Assembly: GCA_024762625.1 (NCBI GenBank)
Contig: JANTHA010000060.1
Span: 1 to 10,349, forward strand
Length of the DNA: 10,349 nt
Direction of reading: 5' to 3'
Origin: Thiotrichaceae bacterium
Lineage (GTDB): Bacteria; Pseudomonadota; Gammaproteobacteria; Thiotrichales; Thiotrichaceae
Position 1 is the first letter of the stretch; the number at the start of each line of letters is the position of its first letter. The notes beneath the pieces were generated by a model, which was not told the DNA's origin, searched no databases, and saw only the letters and a program-made list of their open reading frames with translations. The position numbers and the translations under genes are program-made. Positions 1 through 6,670 of this stretch are shown here, one piece after another.

Positions 1-497
1 GTCGTATTGAGCGCGGTATTATCCATGTGGGCGACGACATTGAAATCGTAGGCATACGCGACACCAAGACAACCACCTGTACCGGCGTTGAAATGTTTCG
101 CAAGCTGCTTGACGAAGGTCAGGCGGGCGACAACGTGGGCGTACTGCTGCGCGGCACCAAGCGTGAAGAAGTTGAGCGCGGTCAGGTCTTATGTAAGCCA
201 GGTTCAATCACGCCGCACACCAAGTTTGAAGCAGAAGTCTATGTGCTTTCAAAAGATGAAGGTGGTCGTCACACGCCATTCTTTAATGGCTATCGTCCGC
301 AGTTCTATTTCAGAACCACTGACGTAACCGGCGCTGTGGATCTTCCAGAGGGTACGGAAATGGTTATGCCAGGTGATAACGTCAAGATGACCGTCACCCT
401 GATCAACCCGATAGCGATGGAAGACGGTCTGCGTTTTGCGATTCGCGAAGGCGGTCGCACCGTGGGTGCGGGCGTTGTGTCCAAGATTATAGAGTAA
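1..497 (+). CDS. tuf: Elongation factor Tu, C-terminal part (5' end outside window)
   Basis: EF-Tu is the GTPase that carries aminoacyl-tRNA to the ribosomal A site in the cytoplasm. The window opens inside the gene. The reading frame starts at base 3 ([10 protein letters not shown]) and runs 164 codons to TAA, about the last two fifths of a usual protein of some 394 residues. The GTPase domain is therefore missing only because of the window edge. Visible are beta-barrel domain 2 ([15 protein letters not shown], then the [15 protein letters not shown] segment) and domain 3 ([21 protein letters not shown], then the C-terminal [13 protein letters not shown]). Many bacteria carry two tuf copies; this one sits directly before rpsJ and so is the copy closing the str operon. 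C-ending codons look more frequent here than in the genes that follow. Confidence 0.98.
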   Translation, partial: RIERGIIHVGDDIEIVGIRDTKTTTCTGVEMFRKLLDEGQAGDNVGVLLRGTKREEVERGQVLCKPGSITPHTKFEAEVYVLSKDEGGRHTPFFNGYRPQFYFRTTDVTGAVDLPEGTEMVMPGDNVKMTVTLINPIAMEDGLRFAIREGGRTVGAGVVSKIIE

Positions 498-523
498 CTG
501 TTTAATCATATAGAGTAATTACT

Positions 524-835
524 ATGGCAGGTCAAAAAATCCGAATTCGTCTGAAATCATTTGATCATAAATTGATTGATCGTTCAGCGAGGGAAATCGT
601 CGAAACAGCAAAGCGCACCGGTGCAAGAGTAAAGGGCCCAATTCCTTTGCCAACACGCAAGGAGCGGTTTACGATTCTTGTCTCGCCGCATGTGAATAAA
701 GATGCGCGAGACCAATATGAGATTCGCACACACAAGCGGTTAATGGATATCGTAGAACCAACAGATCGAACTGTGGATGCGCTAATGAAGCTGGATCTCG
801 CGACAGGCGTTGATGTTCAGATTAAGTTGACATAG
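524..835 (+). CDS. rpsJ: 30S ribosomal protein S10 (NusE)
   Basis: S10 is a head protein of the 30S subunit. As NusE it also pairs with NusB in transcription antitermination complexes. The 103 residues match the family's usual length. Diagnostic stretches are [14 protein letters not shown] at the N-terminus, [18 protein letters not shown] (the loop region that enters the 30S head and is used in NusE contacts), [16 protein letters not shown] and the C-terminal GVDVQIKLT. The ATG lies 26 bp after the tuf stop and has only a weak AGAG upstream (512-515 region), so translation may depend partly on coupling or simply be modest. No promoter is evident between tuf and rpsJ, so it is probably co-transcribed with tuf. 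Unusually, it is separated from rplC by 308 bp, whereas in E. coli it is the first gene of the S10 operon and lies close to rplC. Confidence 0.98.
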   Translation: MAGQKIRIRLKSFDHKLIDRSAREIVETAKRTGARVKGPIPLPTRKERFTILVSPHVNKDARDQYEIRTHKRLMDIVEPTDRTVDALMKLDLATGVDVQIKLT

Positions 836-869
836 GTGGCTTATAAGTAAAATATGACAAGGCGGGCTG

Positions 870-875
870 TATAAT
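870..875 (+). promoter_or_regulatory. Perfect -10 hexamer, weak promoter candidate
   Basis: TATAAT occurs at 870-875, just after rpsJ. The two bases before it are TG, but without the extra base of a true extended -10. No acceptable -35 hexamer lies 16-18 bp upstream; the TTGACA-like ATGACA at 854-859 is only 10 bp away. It may be chance in AT-rich DNA. Confidence 0.2.
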
Positions 876-958
876 GTTGGCTATTTTTATTTGTTTTGAG
901 TGCGGTTTTTTTAGTGCGGAAATTAAATAAGAAAAGTTGAATATTGGAGTTCCCTAAC

Positions 959-978
959 GCCAGATTATCTGGCATAAT
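959..978 (+). promoter_or_regulatory. Extended -10 promoter with overlapping palindrome, upstream of rplC
   Basis: TGGCATAAT at 970-978 is an extended -10 (TGn followed by CATAAT, five of six bases). GCGCGCC follows immediately, a GC-rich start region of the kind found at stringently controlled rRNA and ribosomal-protein promoters. No good -35 is seen at normal spacing; TTGGAG at 944-949 is 23 bp away. The perfect palindrome GCCAGAT-T-ATCTGGC (959-973) covers the upstream edge of the -10 and could be an operator or just form a hairpin. Initiation would be expected near 985, giving a leader of about 160 nt before rplC, similar to the 172-nt E. coli S10 leader. Inferred to drive rplC and the genes after it. 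Confidence 0.55.
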
Positions 979-990
979 GCGCGCCTTTCT

Positions 991-1045
991 TCGGCTCGGC
1001 ACTCGATTTCATGTAAAGCATGTAATGAGAGTCGGGCCGATTTTT
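991..1045 (+). terminator. Long leader hairpin with T-run (attenuator or terminator)
   Basis: The arm 991-1004 pairs with 1027-1040 over 14 positions with one A-A mismatch and two G-U pairs. An inner CATG/CATG stem (1010-1013 and 1019-1022) closes a five-base loop. TTTTT follows at 1041-1045. This has the form of an intrinsic terminator. Its place a few bases after the inferred transcript start fits an attenuator of the S10-leader type, where L4 promotes NusA-dependent termination in E. coli; it could equally end transcripts arriving from tuf-rpsJ. The sequence alone does not decide between these. Confidence 0.55.
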
Positions 1046-1078
1046 ACTAGGAAGTAATATTTTTATTGTATCTCAATG

Positions 1079-1096
1079 CTTACACGATGCTGTAAG
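1079..1096 (+). promoter_or_regulatory. Second leader hairpin upstream of rplC
   Basis: CTTACA (1079-1084) pairs perfectly with TGTAAG (1091-1096) around a six-base loop. It lies between the long T-run hairpin and the rplC ribosome binding site. It may be part of a structured leader that controls rplC translation, but six pairs alone are modest evidence. Confidence 0.35.
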
Positions 1097-1143
1097 GCGA
1101 TTATGTAAGAAGAGATATATTATTGATTTCAAGAGGTGGCCAA

Positions 1144-1782
1144 ATGGCAATCAGTCTACTGGGTTCAAAGGTTGGAATGACCCGGATATACAATGAAGAT
1201 GGTTCTGCTACGCCGGTTACAGTACTGGAGATGTTGCCAAACCGCATTTCTCAAATTAAGACCGTTGAGAGCGATGGATATAATGCTGTGCAGCTGACTG
1301 TGGGTGCTAGAAAAGCCTCCAGGGTTAGTAAACCTGAAGCTGGTCATTTTGCCAAGGCTTCCGTGGAAGCAGGGAGTTTTACTCGCGAGTCGCGTGTGGA
1401 TTCGGTTGATGGCTATGAGCTGGGTTCTGAGCTTAAAGTGGATATGTTTGAAGCGGGTCAGAAAATCGATGTGACCGGAACCACCATAGGTAAAGGCTAT
1501 GCTGGCGTTTTGAAGCGTTACAATTTTGCTGGCAAAGACGCCACTCACGGTAACTCTATTAATCACAGAACGCCGGGATCAATTGGTCAGAACCAGACGC
1601 CTGGACGCGTGTTTAAAGGAAAGAAGATGTCAGGCCATATGGGTGTTGTTCGTCAGACTACTCAGAATCTGAGTGTTGTGAGTGTTGATCCCGAAAGAAA
1701 TTTGTTGCTGGTCAAAGGCGCTGTGCCTGGTGCAAAAGGCGGAAATGTGCTTGTTAAATCTGCTGTCAAGGCTCAGGGGTAG
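1144..1782 (+). CDS. rplC: 50S ribosomal protein L3
   Basis: L3 is an early-assembly 50S protein whose long loop reaches toward the peptidyl-transferase centre. The 212 residues compare with 209 in E. coli. The N-terminus [20 protein letters not shown], the central [20 protein letters not shown] and the loop [24 protein letters not shown] (residues about 144-167) are diagnostic. The GQNQ segment at 148-151 contains the glutamine that PrmB methylates in E. coli. A TTG at 1123 is in frame, but ATG 1144 is preferred: AAGAGG at 1131-1136 is seven bases upstream and the protein then begins as expected. It is the first gene after the long non-coding leader and so appears to head the operon here. 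rplD starts six bases after its stop. Confidence 0.98.
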   Translation: MAISLLGSKVGMTRIYNEDGSATPVTVLEMLPNRISQIKTVESDGYNAVQLTVGARKASRVSKPEAGHFAKASVEAGSFTRESRVDSVDGYELGSELKVDMFEAGQKIDVTGTTIGKGYAGVLKRYNFAGKDATHGNSINHRTPGSIGQNQTPGRVFKGKKMSGHMGVVRQTTQNLSVVSVDPERNLLLVKGAVPGAKGGNVLVKSAVKAQG

Positions 1783-1788
1783 TATGCT

Positions 1789-2391
1789 ATGAAAGTTAAA
1801 AATGCAGAAGGCAAGGCAGTCACACTGGATGATGCGGTATTTGCCAGAGATTATAATGGGTCGCTGATTCACCAGGCCGTAGTGGCTTATATGGCTGCTG
1901 GAAGATCTGGGACAAAAGCGCAAAAAAATCGATCCGATGTAAGCGGTGGCGGTATAAAGCCCTGGCGTCAGAAAGGAACAGGTCGTGCTCGTGCGGGAAC
2001 CTCTCGTGGACCCATTTGGAGAAAGGGCGGTGTAACATTTGCTGCGCGTCCTAGGGACTATTCGCAAAAGCTGAATAAGAAAATGTATCGCGCGGCGATG
2101 CGCTCCATCTTTTCTGAGCTAGTGCGTTCCGAGTCGCTGATTATTGTCGATGATTTTGGTGTGAAAGAGCCTAAAACCAAAGCAATGCAGGCGCAGCTGG
2201 ATAAGTTAAATGCTAACAATGTATTACTGATCAGCGAAGAAGACGATAGTAATGTAATTTTGTCAGCGCGTAATATTCCTCATTGTGAAACATTGAATGT
2301 ATCTGGTTTGAATCCGGTAAGTCTGGTTGCGCATGACAAGGTGATTATTACATCAGCGGCTATTGATAAGGTGCAGGAGTGGTTGTCATGA
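1789..2391 (+). CDS. rplD: 50S ribosomal protein L4
   Basis: L4 binds 23S rRNA, and its extended loop lines the peptide exit tunnel. In E. coli it also represses its own S10 operon at both transcription and translation. The 200 residues match the usual length. The tunnel loop KPWRQKGTGRARAG (about 57-70) is intact, including Lys62, the counterpart of E. coli Lys63 where macrolide resistance changes occur. GGVTFAARPRDYSQKLNKKMYRAAMRSI and the C-terminal NPVSLVAHDKVIIT are also typical. The ribosome site is AGGGG at 1775-1779; an out-of-frame ATG at 1784 is ignored. Its stop overlaps the rplW start. If the hairpins at 991-1096 form a regulatory leader, L4 is the obvious candidate regulator, by analogy only. 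Confidence 0.98.
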   Translation: MKVKNAEGKAVTLDDAVFARDYNGSLIHQAVVAYMAAGRSGTKAQKNRSDVSGGGIKPWRQKGTGRARAGTSRGPIWRKGGVTFAARPRDYSQKLNKKMYRAAMRSIFSELVRSESLIIVDDFGVKEPKTKAMQAQLDKLNANNVLLISEEDDSNVILSARNIPHCETLNVSGLNPVSLVAHDKVIITSAAIDKVQEWLS

Positions 2392-2696
2392 GTCAATCAG
2401 TTACAAGTGCGGAAAAAATATATCATGTGGTTTATGGGCCGCATGTGACAGAAAAAGCAGTTTCTGGTTCCGATGCAAATATACATACCTTCAAGGTTGC
2501 CGTTGATGCGACTAAGCGGGATATTAAAAAAGCAATTCAGACCTTGTTTGAGGTGGAAGTTGCGGATGTTCGTACTGTCAATGTCAAAGGGAAAAAAAAG
2601 AACTTTGGTAGAAGGCAGGGAAAGCGTAAGGACTGGAAAAAAGCATATGTGCGACTAGCCGAAGGCCAGTCTCTGGATGTTGCGGCTGAGGGATAA
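2388..2696 (+). CDS. rplW: 50S ribosomal protein L23
   Basis: L23 sits at the exit of the peptide tunnel and is the docking point for trigger factor and the signal recognition particle. The 102 residues compare with 100 in E. coli. Typical features are GPHVTEKAV near the N-terminus, the FKVAVDATKRDIKKAIQTLFEVEVADVRTVNVKGK core and the basic loop KKNFGRRQGKRKDWKKAYV. The ATG at 2388 overlaps the rplD stop (ATGA), which points to translational coupling. AGGAGT at 2375-2380 lies seven bases upstream, so this start is preferred to the in-frame GTG at 2379. The stop is three bases before rplB. Confidence 0.97.
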   Translation: MSQSVTSAEKIYHVVYGPHVTEKAVSGSDANIHTFKVAVDATKRDIKKAIQTLFEVEVADVRTVNVKGKKKNFGRRQGKRKDWKKAYVRLAEGQSLDVAAEG

Positions 2697-2699
2697 GTT

Positions 2700-3527
2700 A
2701 TGGCTATTGTAAAAATGAAACCAACATCGCCGGGCCGTAGACATCAGGTTCGGGTGATTAACAAGGATTTGCATAAAGGTAAGCCGCACAAGGCATTGCT
2801 TGAAAAGAAAAGTAAATCTGGCGGCCGCAATAATAATGGACACATCACAACGCGTCATATTGGCGGTGGTCACAAGCAGCACTATCGTTTAATTGATTTT
2901 AAACGCGATAAAGATAGTGTTCCTGCTACAGTTGAGCATATTGAATACGATCCAAACCGCACAGCTAATATTGCGTTGCTTAAATATGCCGATGGCGAGC
3001 GCCGCTATATTATTGCACCGAAAGGTTTGCGTGCAGATGACCGTGTTATGTCAGGGAAAGAAGCACCCATCGCAGCAGGAAATGCAATGAAGCTTCGTGA
3101 TATGCCGGTTGGAACAGTCATTCATTGTGTGGAAATGAAACCCGGTAAAGGCGCGCAAATGGCTCGCAGCGCAGGCACGTCGGCACAATTAATAGCTCGC
3201 GATAGTCGTTATGCTACTTTACGCCTACGTTCCGGTGAGATGAGAAAAGTGCTTGCTGATTGTCGTGCGACAGTTGGCGAGGTAAGCAACTCTGAGCATG
3301 GTTTGGTTAAACTGGGTAAGGCGGGCGCAAGTCGCCATCGCGGAATCCGTCCTACGGTTCGAGGCGTTGTCATGAACCCGGTTGATCACCCCCATGGTGG
3401 CGGTGAAGGTAAAACGTCAGGTGGTCGACATCCTGTGTCGCCATGGGGCATGCCGACCAAGGGATTCAAGACACGTAAAAACAAACGAACAGACAAGTTG
3501 ATTGTTCGTCGCAGAAACAAGAGGTAA
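2700..3527 (+). CDS. rplB: 50S ribosomal protein L2
   Basis: L2 is a large, highly conserved 23S rRNA-binding protein needed for subunit joining and for peptidyl-transferase activity. The 275 residues compare with 273 in E. coli. The N-terminal [14 protein letters not shown], the Gly/His-rich [23 protein letters not shown] and the C-terminal [13 protein letters not shown] loop (from about residue 226) are signatures. His230 corresponds to E. coli His229, the residue tied to peptidyl-transferase function. The C-terminal end is strongly basic ([19 protein letters not shown]). GAGGGA at 2688-2693, inside the end of rplW, serves as the ribosome site, so the two genes are tightly coupled. Confidence 0.98.
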   Translation: MAIVKMKPTSPGRRHQVRVINKDLHKGKPHKALLEKKSKSGGRNNNGHITTRHIGGGHKQHYRLIDFKRDKDSVPATVEHIEYDPNRTANIALLKYADGERRYIIAPKGLRADDRVMSGKEAPIAAGNAMKLRDMPVGTVIHCVEMKPGKGAQMARSAGTSAQLIARDSRYATLRLRSGEMRKVLADCRATVGEVSNSEHGLVKLGKAGASRHRGIRPTVRGVVMNPVDHPHGGGEGKTSGGRHPVSPWGMPTKGFKTRKNKRTDKLIVRRRNKR

Positions 3528-3532
3528 TTACG

Positions 3533-3805
3533 GTGCCACGTTCGTTAAAAAAAGGTCCATTCGTTGATCATCATCTGATGGCGAAAGTATTTAAGGCTGT
3601 AGAAACAAATGATCGAAAGCCGATTAAAACATGGTCGCGTCGTTCCATGGTGGTGCCTGAAATGGTTGGTTTGACAATCGCAGTACATAATGGTCGTCAA
3701 CATGTTCCCGTGTTGGTGAATGAGCGCATGGTTGGACATAAGTTGGGTGAATTTTCACCAACTCGTATGTTTCGCGGCCATGTTGCAGACAAGAAATCCA
3801 GGTAA
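3533..3805 (+). CDS. rpsS: 30S ribosomal protein S19
   Basis: S19 is a 30S head protein that pairs with S13 near the A-site tRNA and the subunit bridge. The 90 residues are close to the E. coli 92. [15 protein letters not shown] at the N-terminus, [15 protein letters not shown] and [16 protein letters not shown] are diagnostic. The start codon is GTG at 3533, fixed by the conserved PRSLKKGPF start and by AAGAGG at 3519-3524, eight bases upstream. That ribosome site overlaps the last codons of rplB. A GTG start in a highly expressed gene suggests translation tuned to match its neighbours. Confidence 0.97.
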   Translation: MPRSLKKGPFVDHHLMAKVFKAVETNDRKPIKTWSRRSMVVPEMVGLTIAVHNGRQHVPVLVNERMVGHKLGEFSPTRMFRGHVADKKSR

Positions 3806-3823
3806 TAGGTTTAAGGTTTAGTG

Positions 3824-4162
3824 ATGGAAGTAACTGCAAAATTAAGATTCGCCCGTATTTCGCCTCAAAAGGCGCGACTGGTCGCTGACCAGGTGCGTGG
3901 CTTGCCTGTTGATAAGGCGCTTGAGGTTCTGTCCTTTAGTCAGAAGAAAGCTTCGGCGATGATGAAAAAGATTCTGGATTCCGCCATTGCAAATGCAGAA
4001 CACAACGAAGGTGCGGACATTGATGAACTATCAATTACTCAGGTGATGGTTGATCAGGCGCCAACTATGAAACGCTTGCGACCACGAGCAAAGGGTCGCG
4101 CTAATCGTATTCTGAAACGGACGAGTCATATTACTCTTTCCGTTGGCGATGGCGAAATTTGA
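3824..4162 (+). CDS. rplV: 50S ribosomal protein L22
   Basis: L22 contacts all domains of 23S rRNA, and its long beta-hairpin forms part of the exit-tunnel constriction with L4. The 112 residues compare with 110 in E. coli. The core [23 protein letters not shown] and [17 protein letters not shown] are typical. The hairpin tip [24 protein letters not shown] (about 81-104) is intact, with Met82-Lys83-Arg84 matching the residues deleted in classical erythromycin-resistant E. coli. An in-frame GTG at 3821 is possible, but ATG 3824 gives the expected start and has AAGG at 3813-3816 seven bases upstream. The stop overlaps the rpsC ribosome site. Confidence 0.97.
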   Translation: MEVTAKLRFARISPQKARLVADQVRGLPVDKALEVLSFSQKKASAMMKKILDSAIANAEHNEGADIDELSITQVMVDQAPTMKRLRPRAKGRANRILKRTSHITLSVGDGEI

Positions 4163-4172
4163 GGTTTAGATA

Positions 4173-4859
4173 ATGGGTCAAAAGATACATCCAGTAGGTT
4201 TTCGTCTTGGTATCGCCGCTGACTGGCGTTCTAAATGGTATGCGGAAGGTCGTGATTATGCGGATTTTCTGCATCGCGATATTGCAGTGCGCACTTATCT
4301 TGAGGAGAAGCTTAAACATGCAAATGTAAGCCGTATTCAGATAGAGCGTCCTGCCAAGTCTGCCTTTGTGACGATTCACACGGCGCGTCCTGGTGTGGTT
4401 ATTGGTAAGAAAGGCGAGGATATTGAGCGTCTACGCACCGAAACAGCCCGAATGATGGAGCTTCATCCGAATAATGTTAAGGTGAATATTGAAGAGATTC
4501 GTAAGCCTGAACTGGATGCAAAGCTTGTGGCGGAAAGTATCGCCAGTCAACTTGAGCGTCGAATTATGTTTCGTCGCGCGATGAAGCGTGCGGTAGGCAA
4601 CGCAATGCGTCTTGGCGCCGAAGGTGTGAAAATTAGCTGTGGTGGTCGTTTGAATGGCGCAGAAATAGCGCGCACCGAATGGTATCGTGAAGGTCGTGTG
4701 CCGCTTCATACTCTGCGCGCCGATATCGATTATGCAACGGCCAAGGCGCATACCACATATGGCGTTATTGGCATCAAGGTCTGGATTTATAAAGGCGAAG
4801 TGTTTGATCTTGAGCAAAAGCAAAATAATTCTGGCTCAGCAGCCAAGAAAAAGAGATAG
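4173..4859 (+). CDS. rpsC: 30S ribosomal protein S3
   Basis: S3 lies at the mRNA entry tunnel of the 30S subunit and, with S4 and S5, contributes mRNA helicase activity. The 228 residues compare with 233 in E. coli. The N-terminal [14 protein letters not shown], a type-2 KH domain with the GKKG loop at 78-81, and the basic [14 protein letters not shown] helix at about 127-140 (which contains the arginines linked to helicase activity) are all present. The C-terminal [27 protein letters not shown] equivalent is conserved as [28 protein letters not shown]. The tail ends in AAKKKR. GAGG at 4161-4164 precedes the ATG by eight bases. Confidence 0.98.
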   Translation: MGQKIHPVGFRLGIAADWRSKWYAEGRDYADFLHRDIAVRTYLEEKLKHANVSRIQIERPAKSAFVTIHTARPGVVIGKKGEDIERLRTETARMMELHPNNVKVNIEEIRKPELDAKLVAESIASQLERRIMFRRAMKRAVGNAMRLGAEGVKISCGGRLNGAEIARTEWYREGRVPLHTLRADIDYATAKAHTTYGVIGIKVWIYKGEVFDLEQKQNNSGSAAKKKR

Positions 4860-4868
4860 AGGTCTGAG

Positions 4869-5282
4869 ATGTTACAGCCTAAAAGAACTAAGTTTCGTAA
4901 GCAGTTTAAAGGAAGAAATCGCGGACTGGCGACGACGGGAAGCAAGGTTAGCTTCGGAGAATATGGTCTGAAAGCGGTTGGTCGTGGTCGTATAACTGCA
5001 AGACAAATTGAAGCAGCGCGTCGCGCGATGACTCGTCATATTAAACGTGGCGGCAAGATATGGATTCGTGTTTTTCCGGATAAGCCAATTACCAGTAAAC
5101 CATTGGAAGTGCGCATGGGTAAAGGTAAGGGTAATGTTGAATACTGGGTATGTCAGATCCAGCCAGGCCGGGTTCTATATGAAATGGAAGGCGTTACTGA
5201 AGAACTGGCGCGTGAAGCATTTGCTTTGGCGGCAGCTAAATTACCCGTTAAAACTGTATTTGTTTCCAGGCAGGTGATGTAA
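4869..5282 (+). CDS. rplP: 50S ribosomal protein L16
   Basis: L16 organises the A-site region of the 50S subunit and helps position aminoacyl-tRNA. The 137 residues are one longer than in E. coli, the extra residue falling in the [15 protein letters not shown] segment. [51 protein letters not shown] and [14 protein letters not shown] are diagnostic. Arg82 in VRMGKGKG corresponds to E. coli Arg81, hydroxylated there by RoxA (YcfD); whether this organism has that enzyme cannot be seen here. GAGGT lies upstream of the ATG, overlapping the end of rpsC. The stop shares one base with the rpmC start (TAATG). Confidence 0.98.
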   Translation: MLQPKRTKFRKQFKGRNRGLATTGSKVSFGEYGLKAVGRGRITARQIEAARRAMTRHIKRGGKIWIRVFPDKPITSKPLEVRMGKGKGNVEYWVCQIQPGRVLYEMEGVTEELAREAFALAAAKLPVKTVFVSRQVM

Positions 5283-5497
5283 TGAAAGCGAGTGAAATGC
5301 GCCAAAAGTCAGTCGATGAGTTGTCAAAAGAACTGATTGAAAGCTTAAAAGAGCAATTTGTTTTACGGATGCAACGTTCTACAGGGCAGTTAAATCGTCC
5401 TTCGGATATGAAAAAAGTACGCCGCAAAATTGCTCGTATTAAAACGGTTATGAATGAAATGCGTTCGACTAATAATGGTTCAACAGGTGAAGGATAA
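5282..5497 (+). CDS. rpmC: 50S ribosomal protein L29
   Basis: L29 is a small two-helix protein next to L23 at the tunnel exit, where chaperones and SRP dock. The 71 residues are longer than the 63 of E. coli; the excess is a polar C-terminal tail ([11 protein letters not shown]). The [26 protein letters not shown] and [23 protein letters not shown] helices are typical. Its ATG overlaps the rplP stop by one base, indicating translational coupling; the ribosome site (AGGTG at about 5272-5276) lies within rplP. rpsQ starts four bases after its stop. Confidence 0.96.
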   Translation: MKASEMRQKSVDELSKELIESLKEQFVLRMQRSTGQLNRPSDMKKVRRKIARIKTVMNEMRSTNNGSTGEG

Positions 5498-5501
5498 GAT
5501 C

Positions 5502-5768
5502 ATGACAGAACAAACAGCTAATGTTGAGCGTAGCGTCATCGGTCAGGTGGTTAGCAACAAGATGGATAAATCCATCGTGGTTCTGGGTGAACGCAAGGTG
5601 CGTCATCCTTTATATGGTAAATATGTTCGTCGATCTACCAAGTACCATGCGCACGATGAAAATAATGAATGCAATATAGGCGATACTGTAATGATTCAGG
5701 AGTGTCGGCCTTTATCAAAAACCAAGAGTTGGACTTTGATAAAAATTGTTGAGAAAAACGTATCCTGA
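5502..5768 (+). CDS. rpsQ: 30S ribosomal protein S17
   Basis: S17 is an early 16S rRNA-binding OB-fold protein that stabilises the 5' domain of the 30S subunit. The 88 residues compare with 84 in E. coli. [44 protein letters not shown] and [20 protein letters not shown] are signatures. The frame is open upstream to an ATG at 5454 inside rpmC, but ATG 5502 is chosen because AAGGAT at 5490-5495 lies six bases upstream and the protein then starts as the family does. It is the last gene of the S10-type block; an inverted repeat overlaps its stop codon. Confidence 0.97.
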   Translation: MTEQTANVERSVIGQVVSNKMDKSIVVLGERKVRHPLYGKYVRRSTKYHAHDENNECNIGDTVMIQECRPLSKTKSWTLIKIVEKNVS

Positions 5769-5780
5769 TTTGTCAGGGTA
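5761..5780 (+). repeat. Inverted repeat over the rpsQ stop
   Basis: The arms 5761-5768 and 5773-5780 pair over eight positions (one G-U) around a TTTG loop. The left arm contains the rpsQ stop codon. No T-run follows, so it is not a standard intrinsic terminator. It may mark the S10/spc boundary as an mRNA processing or pausing site; this is inference. Confidence 0.5.
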
Positions 5781-5847
5781 ATAACAGCCAGGTCATTAAG
5801 ACTAAGTGAAATTGCTTTCTTTGAATGGTTATTTGAATAGTAAGAAC

Positions 5848-5865
5848 ATGGGTAAAAGAACATGA
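5848..5865 (+). other. Possible five-codon leader ORF overlapping the rplN start
   Basis: ATG 5848 opens a short frame encoding M-G-K-R-T and ending in TGA 5863-5865, which overlaps the rplN ATG at 5862 (ATGA). The two ATGs sit in copies of AAGAACATG (5842-5850 and 5856-5864). Neither has a strong ribosome site. The ORF could couple translation into rplN or could be chance. Confidence 0.25.
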
Positions 5866-6230
5866 TTCAGATGCAAACACAGTTAAACGTTGCAGACAAT
5901 AGTGGTGCGCGGCGTGTACAGTGCATAAAAGTTTTGGGCGGTTCGCACCGACGTTATGCAGGTATTGGCGATATAATCAAGGTCAGTATCAAGGAAGCAA
6001 TTCCACGTGGAAAAGTTAAAAAAGGCGATGTTTACAATGCAGTGGTTGTGAGAACAGCAAAAGGCGTACGTCGTAATGATGGTTCGGCTATCCGTTTCGA
6101 TACCAATTCTGCTGTTTTATTAAATTCAAAGCTTGAGCCGATAGGAACTCGTATTTTTGGGCCAGTGACGCGTGAGCTTCGTGATAAGAATTTCATGAAG
6201 ATAATATCGCTAGCACCCGAAGTGCTATAA
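5862..6230 (+). CDS. rplN: 50S ribosomal protein L14
   Basis: L14 binds 23S rRNA at the subunit interface and forms bridges to 16S rRNA; it is also the docking site of the silencing factor RsfS. The 122 residues match the usual length. [57 protein letters not shown] and the C-terminal [30 protein letters not shown] are nearly invariant in the family. It opens the spc-operon block after a 93-bp gap, the place where E. coli has its spc promoter. The ribosome site is weak (GGGT at 5850-5853, or AAAGA too close to the start). Confidence 0.98.
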   Translation: MIQMQTQLNVADNSGARRVQCIKVLGGSHRRYAGIGDIIKVSIKEAIPRGKVKKGDVYNAVVVRTAKGVRRNDGSAIRFDTNSAVLLNSKLEPIGTRIFGPVTRELRDKNFMKIISLAPEVL

Positions 6231-6261
6231 CTTCTCACGGTCAGGATAAACAGGTTGAGTT

Positions 6262-6579
6262 ATGAACAAGATTGTAAAAAATGATCAGGTAGTGGTCATA
6301 GCCGGAAAAGACAAAGGTCGTCAGGGAAACGTTACTGAGAGATTATCTAACGGTAAACTGATTATTCAGGGAATCAATATCGCTAAAAAACACCAGAAAG
6401 GAAACCCTAACGCGGGTATTCCTGGTGGCATCGTTGAAAAGGAAATGGCTGTTGACGCCTCTAACGTAATGCTGGTAAATCCGGCGACAGGTAAGGGCGA
6501 TCGGGTCGGTTTCAAGATACTTGAAGATGGAAAAAAGGTGCGTTACTTCAAATCCGATGGTGAAATTGTAGGCGCATAG
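6262..6579 (+). CDS. rplX: 50S ribosomal protein L24
   Basis: L24 is one of the two assembly-initiating 50S proteins and lies near the tunnel exit. The 105 residues compare with 104 in E. coli. A KOW motif ([19 protein letters not shown], about residues 6-24) is followed by [51 protein letters not shown] and an [14 protein letters not shown] tail. AGG at 6252-6254 lies seven bases before the ATG. It follows rplN by 31 bp, as in the standard spc order, and is followed by a 91-bp gap with inverted repeats. Confidence 0.97.
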   Translation: MNKIVKNDQVVVIAGKDKGRQGNVTERLSNGKLIIQGINIAKKHQKGNPNAGIPGGIVEKEMAVDASNVMLVNPATGKGDRVGFKILEDGKKVRYFKSDGEIVGA

Positions 6580-6594
6580 CGTTCTTGAAGTATC

Positions 6595-6640
6595 CGCCAT
6601 GTTATTGGCGAATAAGATAGCATAGATCATTATGACTATC
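6595..6640 (+). repeat. Two inverted repeats in the rplX-rplE gap
   Basis: CGCCA (6595-6599) pairs with TGGCG (6606-6610). Further on, GATAGCATA (6616-6624) pairs with TATG-a-CTATC (6631-6640), giving nine pairs with one bulged A at 6635 and a GATCAT loop. Three more A-T pairs (6611-6613 with 6643-6645) can form beyond an AA/AG internal loop. In E. coli the S8 repressor site on spc mRNA lies at the start of rplE, so the second hairpin is in the right place. However, it does not clearly reproduce the S8-binding core of 16S helix 21. Confidence 0.4.
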
Positions 6641-6670
6641 AGATTAAGGAATTTAATTTAAGGTAAAACA

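Noticed and set aside
836..960. A small gene or mobile-element remnant in the rpsJ-rplC gap
   Set aside because: No open frame of useful length, no terminal inverted repeats or target-site duplication recognised, and the second half reads as a promoter and leader.
1165..1566. Long open frame on the - strand, antisense to rplC, and similar reverse frames elsewhere
   Set aside because: The + strand protein is an unmistakable ribosomal protein over the whole stretch. The reverse translations resemble no family I know and lack good ribosome sites.
2379..2387. GTG start for rplW upstream of ATG 2388
   Set aside because: The AGGAGT site overlaps this GTG, so it would have no spacing. ATG 2388 gives the classic ATGA overlap with rplD.
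5454..5501. Upstream start for rpsQ inside rpmC
   Set aside because: It would add 16 residues absent from S17 proteins. ATG 5502 has a well-spaced AAGGAT.
5812..5841. spc promoter in the rpsQ-rplN gap
   Set aside because: The best pair found was TTGCTT with AATAGT at 18 bp spacing, matching only three and four of six bases. That is too weak to call, although a promoter here is expected from E. coli.
6616..6640. Calling the rplE-upstream hairpin a definite S8 binding site
   Set aside because: Position fits, but the conserved internal-loop bases of the 16S helix 21 core could not be matched.
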